Source: Candidatus Daviesbacteria bacterium (GTDB taxonomy: Bacteria > Patescibacteriota > Microgenomatia > Daviesbacterales > UBA10151). Taken from it: a stretch of 21,810 nt of DNA. Position 1 is the stretch's first letter. Each line of letters opens with the position of its first letter. A program made the position numbers and the translations under genes. Shown here piece by piece: positions 7,780 through 14,264 of this stretch. The notes below the pieces were generated by a model. The model saw only the letters and a program-made list of their open reading frames with translations. It was not told the DNA's origin and made no database searches. The DNA lies in assembly GCA_016183225.1 (NCBI GenBank), contig JACPEZ010000035.1, positions 1 to 21,810 on the forward strand, in the 5' to 3' direction.

Positions 7780-8805
7780 TTAATCTGTCACACTATCAGT
7801 AAGAACCCATTCCCATTTCATCCACTGAGGACTTGCCTTTGCTCGTCTTAATTTTTCTTGCCCAGACAAAATTAATTTTGAAGGGACAGTGTTTCCCCTC
7901 ACTCTTGCAGTAGTCTCGTTAATCAATATTTGATCTAGCTTTTCTTCGATTTCTTCACTGGATAGTCGATCTATAGGAATTCTAATAATAGCTTTTACTC
8001 CAACCGGTACAACCGATCCATTCAAAGGTTTATACCCTTCCCACGTATACGGTCCATGCACCCAATCTACTCTGTGGTCATCATTATTACCATAAACTCC
8101 ATTTCCCCATGTAATTCGGTCTATCAAAATCTTCTCTTCTTCCTGTATTAAACAGGGAGAGATCACATCTAGATACCTCTTATTATCAACGGAATGAATG
8201 CAGACTTCCAATGACGTTATTTCCGTAGTAGGAGCTAATCTCCAGTTATACCCATACGAATAGCCTTGCCTACCATGACCGGATTCTTCTCTGTCGGCAG
8301 ACGGGTATGTATACATCAATGCAAAAGCAACCCTTGGGTCCCAATTTTCAAAAAGACTGTTAAACTCTGTGATAGATGCAGAAGATGTAGTCATATCTTG
8401 TATCTGTCCTTTTCCCTCCCAAACAGTAGTTCTAATATATGCTAGCCTGTCCCGTATTCTGATGTCTTCCGTAATTTGTTTTATTCCTTCAAGTCTTTGC
8501 AGTCTATTTTCTATTAATTGACGTCTCTGTTGTTCATTGGCTTCTTGTGCTCTTAGCCTTCTTTCTACCGATTGCCTTTCTTGTTCAATTCGTCTAAGCT
8601 CTGCTTGTTGAGCCATATTTAGCCCTTCTTCTGCTCCTCGATTAATTTTAGCAGCAAAATCTGATAGTTCTGATGGTAGTTGAGTTGGCTGTATTTCAGA
8701 AGATACCACAAAGAATCCTCGCAAAAATTTAGAAAAACCACCCTCATGTCCCTGGGGAGGAATTGGTTCTCCTGTGTTGTGATTTCTGGGCGCTTCAGCA
8801 GACAT
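7780..8805 (-). CDS. Hypothetical protein with central coiled coil, 341 residues
   Basis: I recognise no family. There is no signal peptide or clear membrane segment. Residues about 1-50 are Pro/Gly/Glu-rich, about 55-115 form a strongly charged Arg/Glu/Gln heptad region (RRIEQERQSVERRLRAQ onward) that should be a coiled coil, and about 130-341 form a globular Trp/Tyr-rich domain (VWEGKG, ENWDPRVAFALMYTYPS, RLAPTTEITSLEVCIHS). Aromatic- and Asp-rich segments around 230-260 (DHRVDWVHGPYTWEGYKP) look like a structured beta domain. It is transcribed from its own TATAAT nine bases upstream of ATG. It shares strand, polar make-up and promoter style with the gene at 6961, but I find no sequence similarity between them. 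Confidence 0.7.
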   Translation of the reverse strand: MSAEAPRNHNTGEPIPPQGHEGGFSKFLRGFFVVSSEIQPTQLPSELSDFAAKINRGAEEGLNMAQQAELRRIEQERQSVERRLRAQEANEQQRRQLIENRLQRLEGIKQITEDIRIRDRLAYIRTTVWEGKGQIQDMTTSSASITEFNSLFENWDPRVAFALMYTYPSADREESGHGRQGYSYGYNWRLAPTTEITSLEVCIHSVDNKRYLDVISPCLIQEEEKILIDRITWGNGVYGNNDDHRVDWVHGPYTWEGYKPLNGSVVPVGVKAIIRIPIDRLSSEEIEEKLDQILINETTARVRGNTVPSKLILSGQEKLRRAKASPQWMKWEWVLTDSVTD

Positions 8806-8814
8806 AATAATCAG

Positions 8815-8820
8815 ATTATA
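8815..8820 (-). promoter_or_regulatory. -10 box for the 341-residue gene
   Basis: A perfect TATAAT on the minus strand ends nine bases before the ATG at 8805, predicting a leader of two or three bases. No Shine-Dalgarno is present. Confidence 0.5.
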
Positions 8821-8880
8821 GTTCTATAAACTTTAAAAGTCAAAAATTAGTAAGTTTCTGTTAACTTCTTTCATCTATTT

Positions 8881-8894
8881 TTAACAATTGTTAA
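8881..8894. repeat. 14-bp perfect palindrome between tRNA-Lys and the 341-residue gene
   Basis: ttaacaattgttaa is a perfect palindrome starting five bases beyond the 3' end of tRNA-Lys and followed, in the tRNA's sense, by an A-rich stretch. It is AT-only apart from its centre, so a weak terminator is unlikely; an operator for the gene starting at 8805 is another possibility. Confidence 0.35.
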
Positions 8895-8898
8895 CTAG

Positions 8899-8970
8899 TG
8901 ACCCCAGCAGGATTTGAACCTGCAACCAATGCCTTAAGAGGGCACTGCTCTACCGTTGAGCTATGGGGCC
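8899..8970 (-). tRNA. tRNA-Lys (anticodon CTT)
   Basis: A full cloverleaf on the minus strand: acceptor stem GGCCCCA/TGGGGTC with one G-T pair, D arm GCTC-AACGGTA-GAGC, anticodon stem GTGCC/GGCAT with loop CTCTTAA (anticodon CTT), and T arm GCAGG-TTCAAAT-CCTGC. The body is 71 nt plus the discriminator A at 8899; CCA is not encoded. A TATAAT overlapping the stop codon of the upstream GIY-YIG gene is its likely promoter. Confidence 0.95.
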
Positions 8971-8985
8971 ATCTGCACCTTTGTA

Positions 8986-9243
8986 TTATATACTTTCAAG
9001 CGATCTTTTTAATAATCCTTTGATACTTCTAAATCCCCAGCCACTTTTTAAATAAGTTTCCCTATGTTTAGCATCAACTCTATCTAGAAACGCTTCATAA
9101 AAAATTAATTTATACGGCCTCTTATATTTGGTTGAGAGAGATAATCCATTATTATGCTCAGAAAATCTTTTTCTTAAATCCATGGTATAACCAATGTATA
9201 GACTTTTATCTTTGAGACTTTTAAGGATATAGACATAGTACAT
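8986..9243 (-). CDS. Single-domain GIY-YIG nuclease-like protein (UPF0213/YhbQ-like)
   Basis: An 85-residue protein consisting only of a GIY-YIG domain: YYVYILKS at 2-9, LYIGYT at 15-20, Arg24-25 in LRKRFSEHN, and the later KRPYKLIFYEAF and Glu62-equivalent in HRETYLKSGWG. These stand-alone proteins are frequent in CPR and other bacteria; some relatives cut DNA, but their cellular role is not settled. It is bracketed by tRNA-Lys 15 bp downstream and by a hairpin array plus tRNA-Arg upstream, all on the same strand. No clear promoter or ribosome site precedes it, so it may be read through from the tRNA-Arg transcript. Homing is conceivable but both tRNAs are intact and intron-free. Confidence 0.9.
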   Translation of the reverse strand: MYYVYILKSLKDKSLYIGYTMDLRKRFSEHNNGLSLSTKYKRPYKLIFYEAFLDRVDAKHRETYLKSGWGFRSIKGLLKRSLESI

Positions 9244-9263
9244 AAATAAATTGTCTCAATAAG

Positions 9264-9341
9264 TACGCTGCGGAGCGTAATAAATTCTTCGAATTTAAAC
9301 GCTCCAGCCACGTAAAATTTCGATAGAAATTTGTACGTGGC
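9264..9341. repeat. Tandem hairpin element at the 3' end of tRNA-Arg
   Basis: Three inverted repeats fill this gap. The first pairs tacgct (9264-9269) with agcgta (9274-9279). The second, overlapping it, pairs ggagcgt (9272-9278) with acgctcc (9298-9304) around an inner aaattc/gaattt. The third is a 15-bp stem with one bulged G: gccacgta plus aaatttc (9307-9321), a GATA loop, then gaaattt and tacgtggc (9326-9341). The last arm runs into the tRNA 3' end and supplies its GCCA. The overlap of hairpins one and two is the same interleaved layout as in uvrC. There is no coding potential. Confidence 0.75.
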
Positions 9342-9413
9342 GCCCCTGGAAGGAATTGCACCCTCGACCCCCTCGTCCGAAGCGAGATGCTCTATCTGCT
9401 GAGCTACAGGGGC
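9338..9413 (-). tRNA. tRNA-Arg (anticodon TCG), CCA present
   Basis: A cloverleaf on the minus strand: acceptor GCCCCTG/CAGGGGC, D arm GCTC-AGCAGATA-GAGC, anticodon stem TCTCG/CGAGG with loop CTTCGGA (anticodon TCG), T arm GAGGG-TGCAATT-CCTTC. The body is 72 nt (9342-9413) followed by discriminator G and CCA, the CCA being part of the adjoining hairpin arm. Oddity: the T loop begins T-G-C rather than the near-universal T-T-C. Confidence 0.93.
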
Positions 9414-9422
9414 ACATTTCTA

Positions 9423-9431
9423 ATTTTACCA
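9423..9431 (-). promoter_or_regulatory. Extended -10 promoter for tRNA-Arg
   Basis: On the minus strand TGG followed by TAAAAT ends nine bases before the first tRNA base (9413). The same TGGTAAAAT stands at the same kind of distance before tRNA-His (21462-21470). Confidence 0.55.
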
Positions 9432-9445
9432 GATTTAAATGGGTA

Positions 9446-9476
9446 TTGACAGATAGCCCTGTAGTGTGGTTATGAT
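9446..9476 (+). promoter_or_regulatory. Promoter for the MscS-like gene
   Basis: A consensus -35 TTGACA (9446-9451) and TATGAT (9471-9476) are separated by 19 bp. The expected transcript has a leader of about 30 bases containing a strong Shine-Dalgarno GGGAGGGGG (9495-9503). This is the only gene in the window with a classic -35, -10, leader and ribosome site arrangement. Confidence 0.55.
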
Positions 9477-9511
9477 AAATTTAGTTCTGCCCAAGGGAGG
9501 GGGTGAAAATA

Positions 9512-10195
9512 ATGGAAGCAATCGGAACTACTGTAACCGGCATTCTGGGCAATTTCTTTACCAGCACAGGTAACTACTTACCCCAATTTGTGGCCGGTCT
9601 GGTTTTACTTTTAATCGGTCTGGCAGTGGCAGCCATCTTAAAAGAAGTGGTCATCAGATTTCTGGCCTTTTTAAAGATTGATGAGTGGTTTGGCAATGTT
9701 GGCTCCTGGTTTAATAAATTAAGAAGCCAAAAAGTGGGCAGAGGCAAGGTCTGGGTGAACCTTTTGGCAGAGCTGGTCAGATGGACCATTGTGATTTTGT
9801 TCCTGGTTCCGGCAGCCGAAGCCTGGGGGTTAACCAGAGTAACAGATTTACTTAATCAGTTTCTATTTTATGTTCCCAATGTTTTTGTTGCTGTAGTGAT
9901 CGGCTTTATTGGCATAGTGATAGCCAGGTTAGTCTCGGATGTGGTTAAGAATTCCAGCCAGGGTTTGGGAGGCACATCATCGAATTTGTTGGCCACCACA
10001 GCCAGATATGCCCTGTTTTTCTTTACGGCTCTGGTAGTATTGAACCAGTTGGGCGTGGCCGCAGACTTAGTCAGAATTCTATTTACGGGCATTGTGGCCA
10101 TGATCGCCATAGCCGGAGGAGTGGCTTTTGGTTTGGGCGGACAGGATGGAGCCAAAAAGTTACTGGGTGAGTTGCAGAAAAAACTGGAGAAATAA
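9512..10195 (+). CDS. MscS-like multi-helix membrane protein (TM-helix type)
   Basis: A 227-residue protein with about five hydrophobic segments (24-46, 86-104, 117-142, 160-182, 184-208). The last is Gly/Ala-rich and ends AGGVAFGLGGQDGAKKLLGEL, which resembles the pore-lining helix of the MscS mechanosensitive-channel family, but the cytoplasmic beta and alpha/beta domains that normally follow are absent. It fits the TM-helix proteins often named mechanosensitive channel in CPR genomes; actual gating is unproven. ATG at 9512 is chosen over the in-frame GTG at 9503 because the GTG lies inside the Shine-Dalgarno run. The stop at 10193-10195 touches the stop of the convergent gene with no gap. 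Confidence 0.75.
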   Translation: MEAIGTTVTGILGNFFTSTGNYLPQFVAGLVLLLIGLAVAAILKEVVIRFLAFLKIDEWFGNVGSWFNKLRSQKVGRGKVWVNLLAELVRWTIVILFLVPAAEAWGLTRVTDLLNQFLFYVPNVFVAVVIGFIGIVIARLVSDVVKNSSQGLGGTSSNLLATTARYALFFFTALVVLNQLGVAADLVRILFTGIVAMIAIAGGVAFGLGGQDGAKKLLGELQKKLEK

Positions 10196-10756
10196 TTAAT
10201 CTGTTTTTCCGGAAAGCAGAGCATCAATCACATCATGAGGCAGGGCTGCGGCATTTAACAAAGCTTTTCTAACCAGAGAGCCGGCTTCAGAACCAATCTC
10301 ATCCGCTGCCCTGATTGAACCTAAAACCGCGCTTTTGGCTATTTCGGCCGAGCTTTCTCCCACATCCGTAGCTGCCTCCATGGCTCCTTTAACAGAAGAA
10401 ACTGCTAAAACCCCGAGATCTGCTCCCACTCGTGAACCTTCTTTGATAGCTACAGATGCGGCTTCTCCGGCAGCTTCCGTGGCTTGGACTCCCACTTCTT
10501 TTGCGCCGTTAACTGCTCCCCTAACCAGTCCTGACACTCCATCTGTTAATGAACCTCCCGCATCTATGAGGGCATCCACGCCGGATCCCACCACTTCGTC
10601 AATCGCCTGAATTCCTCCCGTTGCCACCGTACCCACACCCTGTACTGCCTTGACCACATTTTCCTTGGCCACGCTTTGGGCGGTTGATAAAATGTCTCCC
10701 GCTCCGGATACTGCCGAAGTAATTAGATTTTTAACGTCATCTGTTAAAGCGGACAT
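10196..10756 (-). CDS. Ala/Gly/Val-rich repetitive protein, 186 residues, not recognised
   Basis: I recognise no family. Nearly the whole protein (residues about 5-165) is low-complexity, rich in Ala, Gly, Val, Ser and acidic residues, with irregular repeats of small-residue amphipathic stretches such as AVQGVGTVATGGIQAIDEVV, GSLTDGVSGLVRGAVNGAKEVG and VSSVKGAMEAATDVG. There is no signal peptide and no helix hydrophobic enough to be a sure membrane segment; it could form amphipathic helices lying on a membrane, or a stress-type disordered protein. The only Pro and the last 20 residues look different (ALPHDVIDALLSG). It follows the ROK kinase by nine bases on the same strand and converges with the MscS-like gene with zero spacing. 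Confidence 0.72.
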   Translation of the reverse strand: MSALTDDVKNLITSAVSGAGDILSTAQSVAKENVVKAVQGVGTVATGGIQAIDEVVGSGVDALIDAGGSLTDGVSGLVRGAVNGAKEVGVQATEAAGEAASVAIKEGSRVGADLGVLAVSSVKGAMEAATDVGESSAEIAKSAVLGSIRAADEIGSEAGSLVRKALLNAAALPHDVIDALLSGKTD

Positions 10757-10765
10757 ATTTTTATA

Positions 10766-11545
10766 TTAAACACTTTGCTTAATGATTGTCAAGGCCCCAA
10801 ATAAACCTGCAGTGTCTCTCAATTGGGATGGAACTACTGCAGGAGCATGGGGAAAAATAGTTAAGGTTTCTTTGAGATAGGTTCTTACTTTATCAATAGA
10901 AATGCTTTGCATGACGCCGCCGCCTAAAATAACAATGTCCGGTGACCAGTGCACAATAGTATTATTTAAGCCAATAGCCAAATACTTTGCCACTTCATCC
11001 CGATTTGTCTGGTTTCTATCATGGTATGCTCCGGCCACATAGGTTTCCAGATGACCTTTGCCGCCGCAGCGGCAGAGATTTCCGTCAGGAACTATAATTT
11101 GATGTCCCGGTTCAAATCCTAAAGAATTTTCATCAATTCTGCCATTAACTATTCTTGCGCCACCTACTCCTGTTCCGATACCAAGATAAGCCACAATATT
11201 TTTGCCAACACCCGCCCCATAATTTGCTTCACCCAATGCTACTAAAGCAGTGTCATTTTCCAAGTACACTTTTGCATCAAAAACCTCTGTTAATTTTTGT
11301 TTGAGGGGTTTTTGCACCCAGCCGCCAATGTGGGGGCTTTTTATCAGCATGGTTTTGTTTTTATCCAGCGGCCCGGCTATACCGCCCGCTACTTTTTCTA
11401 TTTCCTGATCTGCAAATTGTTTAAAGATGTCAAGACCTGCTCCAAAATCCGCCGGTGTAGGAAAAATTTTGGTTTGGGTGATAGTCGCTCCGTCTGAAAC
11501 AGCCACCCGCATATTTGTGCCGCCAATGTCAAAAAGTAAATACAT
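10766..11545 (-). CDS. ROK-family sugar kinase, probable glucokinase
   Basis: Phosphorylates a hexose with ATP; glucose is the likeliest substrate given the glucose-6-phosphate enzymes around it. Motifs in the 259 residues: phosphate-binding DIGGTNMR (6-13), the catalytic Asp98 in LENDTALVALGE, GIGTGVGGARI (122-132), and the ROK zinc region with His148 (EPGH) and CRCGGKGHLE (158-167). In that last motif the usual third cysteine (GCxE) is His165, so the zinc site would be His-Cys-Cys-His. The C-terminal ILGGGV matches the adenine-binding part. It is shorter than the usual 290-320. It diverges from gnd with only 16 bp between start codons, and the promoters overlap. Sugar specificity cannot be read from the sequence, so no symbol is given. 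Confidence 0.9.
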   Translation of the reverse strand: MYLLFDIGGTNMRVAVSDGATITQTKIFPTPADFGAGLDIFKQFADQEIEKVAGGIAGPLDKNKTMLIKSPHIGGWVQKPLKQKLTEVFDAKVYLENDTALVALGEANYGAGVGKNIVAYLGIGTGVGGARIVNGRIDENSLGFEPGHQIIVPDGNLCRCGGKGHLETYVAGAYHDRNQTNRDEVAKYLAIGLNNTIVHWSPDIVILGGGVMQSISIDKVRTYLKETLTIFPHAPAVVPSQLRDTAGLFGALTIIKQSV

Positions 11546-11546
11546 A

Positions 11547-11562
11547 TGCTACAATCATACCA
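11547..11562. promoter_or_regulatory. Overlapping divergent extended -10 promoters of ROK kinase and gnd
   Basis: Plus strand: TGC-TACAAT (11547-11555), then six bases, then the gnd ATG (11562). Minus strand: TGG-TATGAT (11554-11562), then eight bases, then the kinase ATG (11545). The two -10 boxes share two base pairs, and the TG of the kinase promoter is read from the gnd start codon. Only one polymerase can open this DNA at a time. Both transcripts should be leaderless or carry a leader of about two bases. Confidence 0.6.
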
Positions 11563-12479
11563 TGAAAATCGGCTTTATAGGACTGGGCAGAATGGGAAGT
11601 AATCTGGTTAAAAAATTAATTGGCGATGGACATGAAGTTGTTGCTTGGAATAGATCTCCTGAACCGAGAGAGAAATTAAACGAAGAAGAACCCAAAGTAG
11701 CGATCGCTGAATCCATAGAAGAGCTGGTAAGTAAATTAGAGAAACCCAGAGTTGTTTGGACTATGGTGCTGGCAGGTAAAATAACTCAACTAGTCCTTGA
11801 TGAGATAAAAAACTATATGGAGAGAGATGATATTGTTGTTGAAGGAAGCAACGCACGATATAAAGATAGCCAAAGAAGATATGAGGAATTTAAGAGAAAT
11901 GGAGTAAGATTCTTAGGGACAGGCGTGGCAGGAGGGATCTTGGGACCCAAAGAAGGTTATGCAATTATGGCTGGTGGAGATAAAAGCGCGTATCAACATG
12001 TAATTCCTATTTTAGATACTTTGGTAAAACCAAAAGCCAGCCATGGCTATTTTGGTGAAGGAGGAGCAGGACATTTTGTCAAAATGATACACAATGCCAT
12101 TGAATATGGTTATATGCAATCTATTGGCGAGGGTTTTGATGTACTAGAGCACGCACCATATAAATTAGATCTTTTGAAGATTGCTAAACTTTGGCAAAAA
12201 AGTTCTCTGGTTTCAGGGTTTATGATGGATCGAACAGTAGAAGTGCTGGAGCAAGATCCACGCCTAAAGGATGTACTGGGCGTTGTTGATGCGACAGGTG
12301 AAGCAGAGTGGGCGGTAGAACAGGCAAAAGAAGAAGGCATTACGGTAGAAATTATTGAAGCTTCCTTAAACTATAGAACAAGATCACAGCAAGATAAAAA
12401 AATTCAAGATTCATATACTGCCAAAATGGTAGCAGCTCTCCGCCATGCCTTTGGAGCTCATGGAGTCCAGAAGAAATAA
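11562..12479 (+). CDS. gnd: 6-phosphogluconate dehydrogenase, decarboxylating, short (NAD-type) form
   Basis: Oxidises and decarboxylates 6-phosphogluconate to ribulose-5-phosphate, giving NAD(P)H and CO2. The N-terminal Rossmann motif GFIGLGRMGSN (4-14) is followed by VVEGSNARYKDS (92-103; usually DGGNSxYKDS), GTGVAGGILGPKEGYAIMAGG (119-139) and GHFVKMIHNAIEYG (170-183), with the catalytic Lys174 and Glu181 seven residues apart as in the family. At 305 residues it belongs to the short single-domain form and not the 470-residue enzyme; Asn30-Arg31 after the second strand leaves cofactor choice open. ATG at 11562 is preferred over in-frame upstream codons because the family begins here and an extended -10 box sits six bases upstream; the upstream extension would overlap the kinase gene. 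Confidence 0.93.
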   Translation: MKIGFIGLGRMGSNLVKKLIGDGHEVVAWNRSPEPREKLNEEEPKVAIAESIEELVSKLEKPRVVWTMVLAGKITQLVLDEIKNYMERDDIVVEGSNARYKDSQRRYEEFKRNGVRFLGTGVAGGILGPKEGYAIMAGGDKSAYQHVIPILDTLVKPKASHGYFGEGGAGHFVKMIHNAIEYGYMQSIGEGFDVLEHAPYKLDLLKIAKLWQKSSLVSGFMMDRTVEVLEQDPRLKDVLGVVDATGEAEWAVEQAKEEGITVEIIEASLNYRTRSQQDKKIQDSYTAKMVAALRHAFGAHGVQKK

Positions 12480-12502
12480 AGAAGAAACAGATTCTATCTA
12501 CC

Positions 12503-12526
12503 TACAAAAGAAAGTTATCTTTTGTA
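12503..12526. terminator. Hairpin between convergent gnd and the 106-residue gene
   Basis: tacaaaaga (12503-12511) and tcttttgta (12518-12526) form a perfect 9-bp stem with a six-base loop, 24 bp past the gnd stop and overlapping the end of the opposing gene. It is the only hairpin between two convergent genes. The stem is AT-rich and the T-run lies within it, so it is a weak terminator candidate for both strands. Confidence 0.45.
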
Positions 12527-12835
12527 TCTGATCTTATTCCCCAACCTGGCGCATTCAATTAGAACAGACTTTTCGGCTTCGGCATCGGCATCGGCAGGGG
12601 TTTCATAAATACCTTTTGATAAAGGTTTAATCTCACCTAATTTACGAATCGCAACTACAAATCCCCTGTGATATCTGATATCAATAGGCTTAGGAAATAA
12701 CTCGGATGCTGCACATATAACAATATGTGGTATTCTGTCTACTTCATGAGACCTTGCCTCTCTTTCTGCTTCAAATACTGCTCCACATCCCAGTCTTTCA
12801 CATCTATATCTGCCATTATCTAATATTTCAACCAT
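12515..12835 (-). CDS. Small protein with a C2H2-type zinc-finger pattern, 106 residues
   Basis: I do not recognise the full-length family. Residues 12-37 fit the classical C2H2 finger layout Cys-x4-Cys-x3-Phe-x5-Ala-x2-His-x6-His (Cys12, Cys17, Phe21, His30, His37), except that the last spacing is longer than usual. The remainder (40-106) is a mixed alpha/beta stretch with ASELFPKPIDIRYHRGFVVAIRK and an acidic Ala-rich helix ADADAEAEKSVLIECARLG, so it is a single-finger small protein that might bind nucleic acid or a protein partner. It begins 17 bp after the zwf stop on the same strand, in a spot where zwf's stop codon overlaps a TATAAT and a 16-bp palindrome, so it may have its own promoter as well as read-through from rpe-zwf. 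Confidence 0.65.
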   Translation of the reverse strand: MVEILDNGRYRCERLGCGAVFEAEREARSHEVDRIPHIVICAASELFPKPIDIRYHRGFVVAIRKLGEIKPLSKGIYETPADADAEAEKSVLIECARLGNKIRYKR

Positions 12836-12839
12836 TCTA

Positions 12840-12855
12840 ATAATTGATCAATTAT
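12840..12855. repeat. 16-bp perfect palindrome at the zwf 3' end
   Basis: ataattgatcaattat reads the same on both strands. It covers the zwf stop codon and lies 5 bp upstream of the zinc-finger-like gene, overlapping the minus-strand TATAAT. Its position suits an operator for that gene. Confidence 0.45.
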
Positions 12856-14264
12856 ACTTTACAAAACTCCATGGATGGTTCTAACCATTTTCTGCCATCC
12901 GCTTCAATGAGCTCATCTGCCGCCTTTGGTCCCCATGAACCGGGTTTATAAATATGGGGTTTACCCCGAGTGCTAGCGAGGGGATCTATGAATGCCCACT
13001 GGGCCTCAACTTCCTCCGCATCATTAAAGAAAGTTTGATCTCCCCTGATAGTATCAACCAGCAGTCTTTCATAAGGATCGGGGATGTAGTGAGTGTGCGG
13101 GTCAATGCGGTAGCAATACTGCATATATTCCGGCTGCAGTTTGGCCTCATGGCCGGGGAGTTTTGTCAGAATTTTCAGCACAATTCCTTCATTGGGCTGG
13201 ATCCGGTAAATTAAGATATTGGGTTCATCATGGCTAAATAACCTGTTGACAGGATTTTTAAAAACAATCGATATTTCGGTAACGGTCTGTTTTAATTTTT
13301 TACCGGCTCTGATATAGATTGGCACTCCCTGAAATCTGTCATTTTTAATAAAAGTTTTCAAGGCATAAAAAGTATCGGTGGTTGAGGTAGCAGAGACATT
13401 TGCCTCTTTCCTGTAGCCTTCATATTGGCCAAAAACTATTTTTTCAGGCAGTGGCAGCAGGCTTTTTAGAATTTTGATCCTCTCTTTGGTAACAGCTTCA
13501 TTGGAAAACTTTGCAGGAGCATCCATGGTGGCAAAGGCCAGCATTTGCAGCTGGTGATTTTGGCCTACATCTTTTAAGGCCCCCACCTGATCATAATAAC
13601 CCCCCCTTTTGCCGATGCCAAAATCTTCAGTAGCGGTAATCTGGATATGGTCAATAAAATCCTTATTAATTAAAGGTTCAAAAATATCGTTAGCGAATCT
13701 AAATGTCAAAATGTTCTGGATGGTTTCCTTACCCAGATAATGGTCCAGCCGGTAAATTTGATCCTCTGTGAAATAATTAAGCAGCAGGTGATTTAAGTCT
13801 CTGGCTGATTTGAGATCAAAGCCAATGGGCTTTTCAATCATCAGCTTAACCCAGCCGCCATTTTGCACATTCAGTTTGTGCCTTTGCAGATTTTCAAAAA
13901 CATAGTGGTATAGATCAGGATAGGTGGCCAGATAAAAGATTCTGTTTTTGTGATTTAATTGCTCTTTTAATTTTTCATACAGTTTTTGATCAGTCACGTC
14001 ACCACTTATGTATTTTAACCTTTGGCAAAGTTTCTGGAAAACTTTTTCTTTAATTTCATGCCGGTGGTGAATATTTTCCAGATGCAAAACCTGATGGACA
14101 TAATCTTGGAGATCTCTATCAGACATTTCTCTCCGGGAAATTCCCACTATACTCATGCCGGCAGAAAGCAGCCCTTTTTCCTCCATGTCATAAAGTGCCT
14201 GCAAAATATACTTTTGAGCAAGATTGCTGGTGATGCCAAAAATGACTAAGCTAAAAGAGTTCAT
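12852..14264 (-). CDS. zwf: Glucose-6-phosphate 1-dehydrogenase
   Basis: Oxidises glucose-6-phosphate to 6-phosphogluconolactone with NAD(P)+, the entry step of the oxidative pentose phosphate pathway. The 470-residue protein is near the family length (about 480-500). Visible: nucleotide-binding FGITSNLAQK (9-18; usual form GxxGDLA, so the second Gly is replaced), EKPIG (144-148), the substrate-binding RLDHYLGKE (172-180), and the catalytic His237 in DVGQNHQLQML, followed by PIYIRAGKKL. rpe ends in the start codon here (ATGA, 4-bp overlap), so zwf is translationally coupled to rpe and read from the rpe promoter. The lactonase gene that would follow in the pathway is not in the window. Confidence 0.95.
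   Translation of the reverse strand: MNSFSLVIFGITSNLAQKYILQALYDMEEKGLLSAGMSIVGISRREMSDRDLQDYVHQVLHLENIHHRHEIKEKVFQKLCQRLKYISGDVTDQKLYEKLKEQLNHKNRIFYLATYPDLYHYVFENLQRHKLNVQNGGWVKLMIEKPIGFDLKSARDLNHLLLNYFTEDQIYRLDHYLGKETIQNILTFRFANDIFEPLINKDFIDHIQITATEDFGIGKRGGYYDQVGALKDVGQNHQLQMLAFATMDAPAKFSNEAVTKERIKILKSLLPLPEKIVFGQYEGYRKEANVSATSTTDTFYALKTFIKNDRFQGVPIYIRAGKKLKQTVTEISIVFKNPVNRLFSHDEPNILIYRIQPNEGIVLKILTKLPGHEAKLQPEYMQYCYRIDPHTHYIPDPYERLLVDTIRGDQTFFNDAEEVEAQWAFIDPLASTRGKPHIYKPGSWGPKAADELIEADGRKWLEPSMEFCKV

Noticed and set aside
8899..9413. Group I intron or homing element in a tRNA gene
   Set aside because: Both flanking tRNAs fold as complete, uninterrupted genes and the GIY-YIG protein has no DNA-recognition extension; only association can be claimed.
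9503..9511. GTG start for the MscS-like gene
   Set aside because: The GTG is part of the purine-rich Shine-Dalgarno run; the ATG at 9512 is properly spaced from it.
10335..10610. Ala/Pro/Thr-rich protein on the plus strand
   Set aside because: It is the complement of the repetitive 186-residue gene, has no ribosome site or promoter, and arises from the biased codon content of the opposite strand.
11427..11561. Longer gnd with 45 extra N-terminal codons
   Set aside because: The extension is antisense to the start of the ROK kinase, is unlike the family, and the Rossmann motif begins right after the ATG at 11562, which has its own -10 box.
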